Origin: Ampullaceana balthica
Lineage: Eukaryota; Mollusca; Gastropoda; Lymnaeidae
Reading direction: 5' to 3'
Assembly: GCA_944989445.1 (NCBI GenBank)
Contig: CALYLW010001085.1
Span: 356,694-420,693 of the forward strand
DNA length: 64,000 bases
Positions 62,408-64,000 of the stretch are shown here, piece after piece (within the stretch, counting starts at the first letter, position 1; each line of letters starts with the position of its first letter). The position numbers and the translations under genes are program-made. The notes below the pieces were generated by a model. It made no database searches. It saw nothing but the letters and a program-made list of their open reading frames with translations, and was not told the DNA's origin.

Positions 62408-62848
62408 CAGGGGTAGGTAAACCATGGCTCGCGTGCAAGATGGCTATTGATGGCTGAATCTGGCTCGCTGACAAATGTTTGATTACAAAAAAAAATGTTT
62501 CTTCAGACTCCTTTGATTTACATATTAATTTCATATAAAAACAACAACAACAACAAACATCTCCACGTCTGCATGAAGCTTAACCTCACCACGTATCAAC
62601 CAGACTACAAAGCCATCAGCAAAGCCATGCATCACCATAAGTGGACTTAATGGTAAGAAATTCTCATTATTGATTAGTAACAGCATAACAATGTTATTGA
62701 AAAGAATTCAGAGACACAATTAGTGTACTTTTAGTGTTGAAATTACACAAAATTCTCACATTTACTTGAATTTTTAGTTTGAACAGAGTTACTTTTTTAA
62801 AATATGTGGTCTTTATGGCTCTCTGAGACAAAACATTCCCGACCCCTG
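62408..62848. mobile_element. hAT-like MITE
   Basis: Ends CAGGGGTAGGTAAACCATGG and ATTCCCGACCCCTG are imperfect inverted repeats of hAT type. Flanking bases are GGCCTAGG-rich, so the exact target duplication is ambiguous. Confidence 0.6.
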
Positions 62849-63337
62849 GCCTAATGGCCTAGGCTACTTAAAACAATTGATGTCGCAAATATTGATGTGA
62901 TGGACGGGGAAAAGAAAAAGTAGAGGAATATCTTTCACAGGTCTTTCCTCTTGCTGATAAGGATATAGCACTTCAACAAAGAAACAATCTTTAATAAATC
63001 GAGGAAACATTGGTTGAGCCGAGCTGTTTTCTAATATGCCCCAAGACTGAACGATCCACAAGAGTAAAGAGAAGTACAGTTATTAGCACTACGGGTGTAT
63101 AGTATACACAAATCAATAATTCAATTTCAATGTAAAATTAACAATCAATCACCAAGGTTACAGTTCCTGAATACTCTAAATTTCTGAAAATGAATTAATT
63201 TTTACATTTCTTGTCATTGTTACACTGAACAAATCATGGAAGTCGGAAAGGATTTGTGAAGGGGGAGGGGTGTTGGAGGAATAAAATCATGACTTTATTG
63301 TACCCGGTGACACCAACCATTCTTAACTTACTTAAGC

Positions 63338-63599
63338 GGCCGTCCATAAAGTACGTCACGCTATTTTTGTACATTTTTAACTCTCCCCTCCCCCTGTCAC
63401 AAACTGTCACAAATCTTGGAACCCCCCCCCCACTAAAGCACTTCACACTTTCGAATTAAAATTTTGTTTTTTATCAACAAAATAATTAAAATTTAATCTA
63501 AAACACCGTGACGTCACACAGGACCCCCCTTCCCCCTGTCACAAACGGTCACACTTTCTTACACCCTCCTCTGGAGCGTGACGTACATTATGGACGGCC
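63338..63599. mobile_element. MITE with GGCCGTCCATAAAGTACGTC ends
   Basis: Left GGCCGTCCATAAAGTACGTC; right GAGCGTGACGTACATTATGG ending ACGGCC. Inverted over about 25 bp with one or two differences. Internally it is C-rich (CCCCCTGTCACAAA twice). Confidence 0.8.
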
Positions 63600-63946
63600 C
63601 CTAATGCAGGAGTGCAGTCCAGGCTATAAAATTTGACTTACATTAACAATAAAGTATATGAATGGTGTCTCTTGGGTTCCTGTAAGTTATGTCTCTTGCA
63701 AAAAGTTCATAAAGCCAAACTATCATATCTTCAAGAAGAAATAGATGGACAAAAATGAAATCTTAAGTATACAAATAACACCTTTTTGAAAAGATAATTA
63801 TTGACTAATATTTCTAGGAAAGATACAAGTGATCTTTGAGAATTGCAGAAAGACAATTTTTTAAACATGTTTTTTGTTCCTCCTGTGTATTTAATTTTTT
63901 AGCTCAAGACATTTTAAAGATGAGCAAATGCAGAAGAACATATCAC

Positions 63947-63950
<4 letters not shown>

Positions 63951-64000
<50 letters not shown>
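63951..64000. repeat. (CA)n microsatellite at the window edge
   Basis: Uninterrupted CA repeat running off the end. Confidence 0.98.

Overview
This window is animal nuclear DNA. It has split genes with canonical GT-AG introns, AT-rich introns, many minisatellites, tRNA-derived SINEs, LINE 3' ends and abundant hAT-type and other inverted-repeat elements. The texture fits a lophotrochozoan, probably a gastropod mollusc, but the species assignment is inference. There is no bacterial, viral or organellar gene order.

Two protein-coding genes can be reconstructed exon by exon with consistent splice phases. On the + strand (10443-22256, 11 exons) is a selenium-binding protein 1 / methanethiol oxidase gene, complete from a plausible first exon to its stop. 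On the - strand (57572 down to 31173, 17 exons) is a giant gene of about 2,750 codons. Its first eight exons and last two exons encode a poly(ADP-ribose) glycohydrolase (PARG) domain with the GGG...QEE catalytic signature. Between them, in the loop before the TGNWGCG motif, lie about 2,200 residues of mostly low-complexity Ser/Pro-rich protein. This insert carries repeated amphipathic helices that match the PKA regulatory-subunit anchoring consensus and resemble the AKAP11/SPHKAP family. The extreme C-terminus looks like both the PARG C-terminus and the AKAP11/SPHKAP tail. This PARG-AKAP composite is the most notable thing in the window.

Layout: 1-10400 is repeats (dispersed 0.5-kb elements, a 2.3-kb 16-bp minisatellite, small MITEs, simple arrays). 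10443-22256 is SELENBP1, with a 2.95-kb degenerate hAT transposon in intron 1 and MITEs in later introns. 22257-31170 is intergenic, with a LINE end and six tandem arrays. 31173-57572 is the PARG-AKAP gene. 57573-64000 is its 5' flank with a LINE/SINE composite, a 37-bp array and MITEs.

A second theme is that tandem repeats in this window repeatedly include splice junctions. Two SELENBP1 acceptors (exons 3 and 5), one PARG-AKAP acceptor (exon 5) and two PARG-AKAP donors (exons 7 and 16) are each copied in tandem together with adjoining exon bases, and nearly all units keep an AG|GT core. At two donors the copies are spaced by multiples of three with an open frame, so alternative splicing could lengthen the PARG domain.

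Limits: exon models come from manual reading of splice sites, phase and family motifs. Untranslated exons, promoters and poly(A) sites are not resolved. A one-base frame break near 39.8 kb is unexplained.
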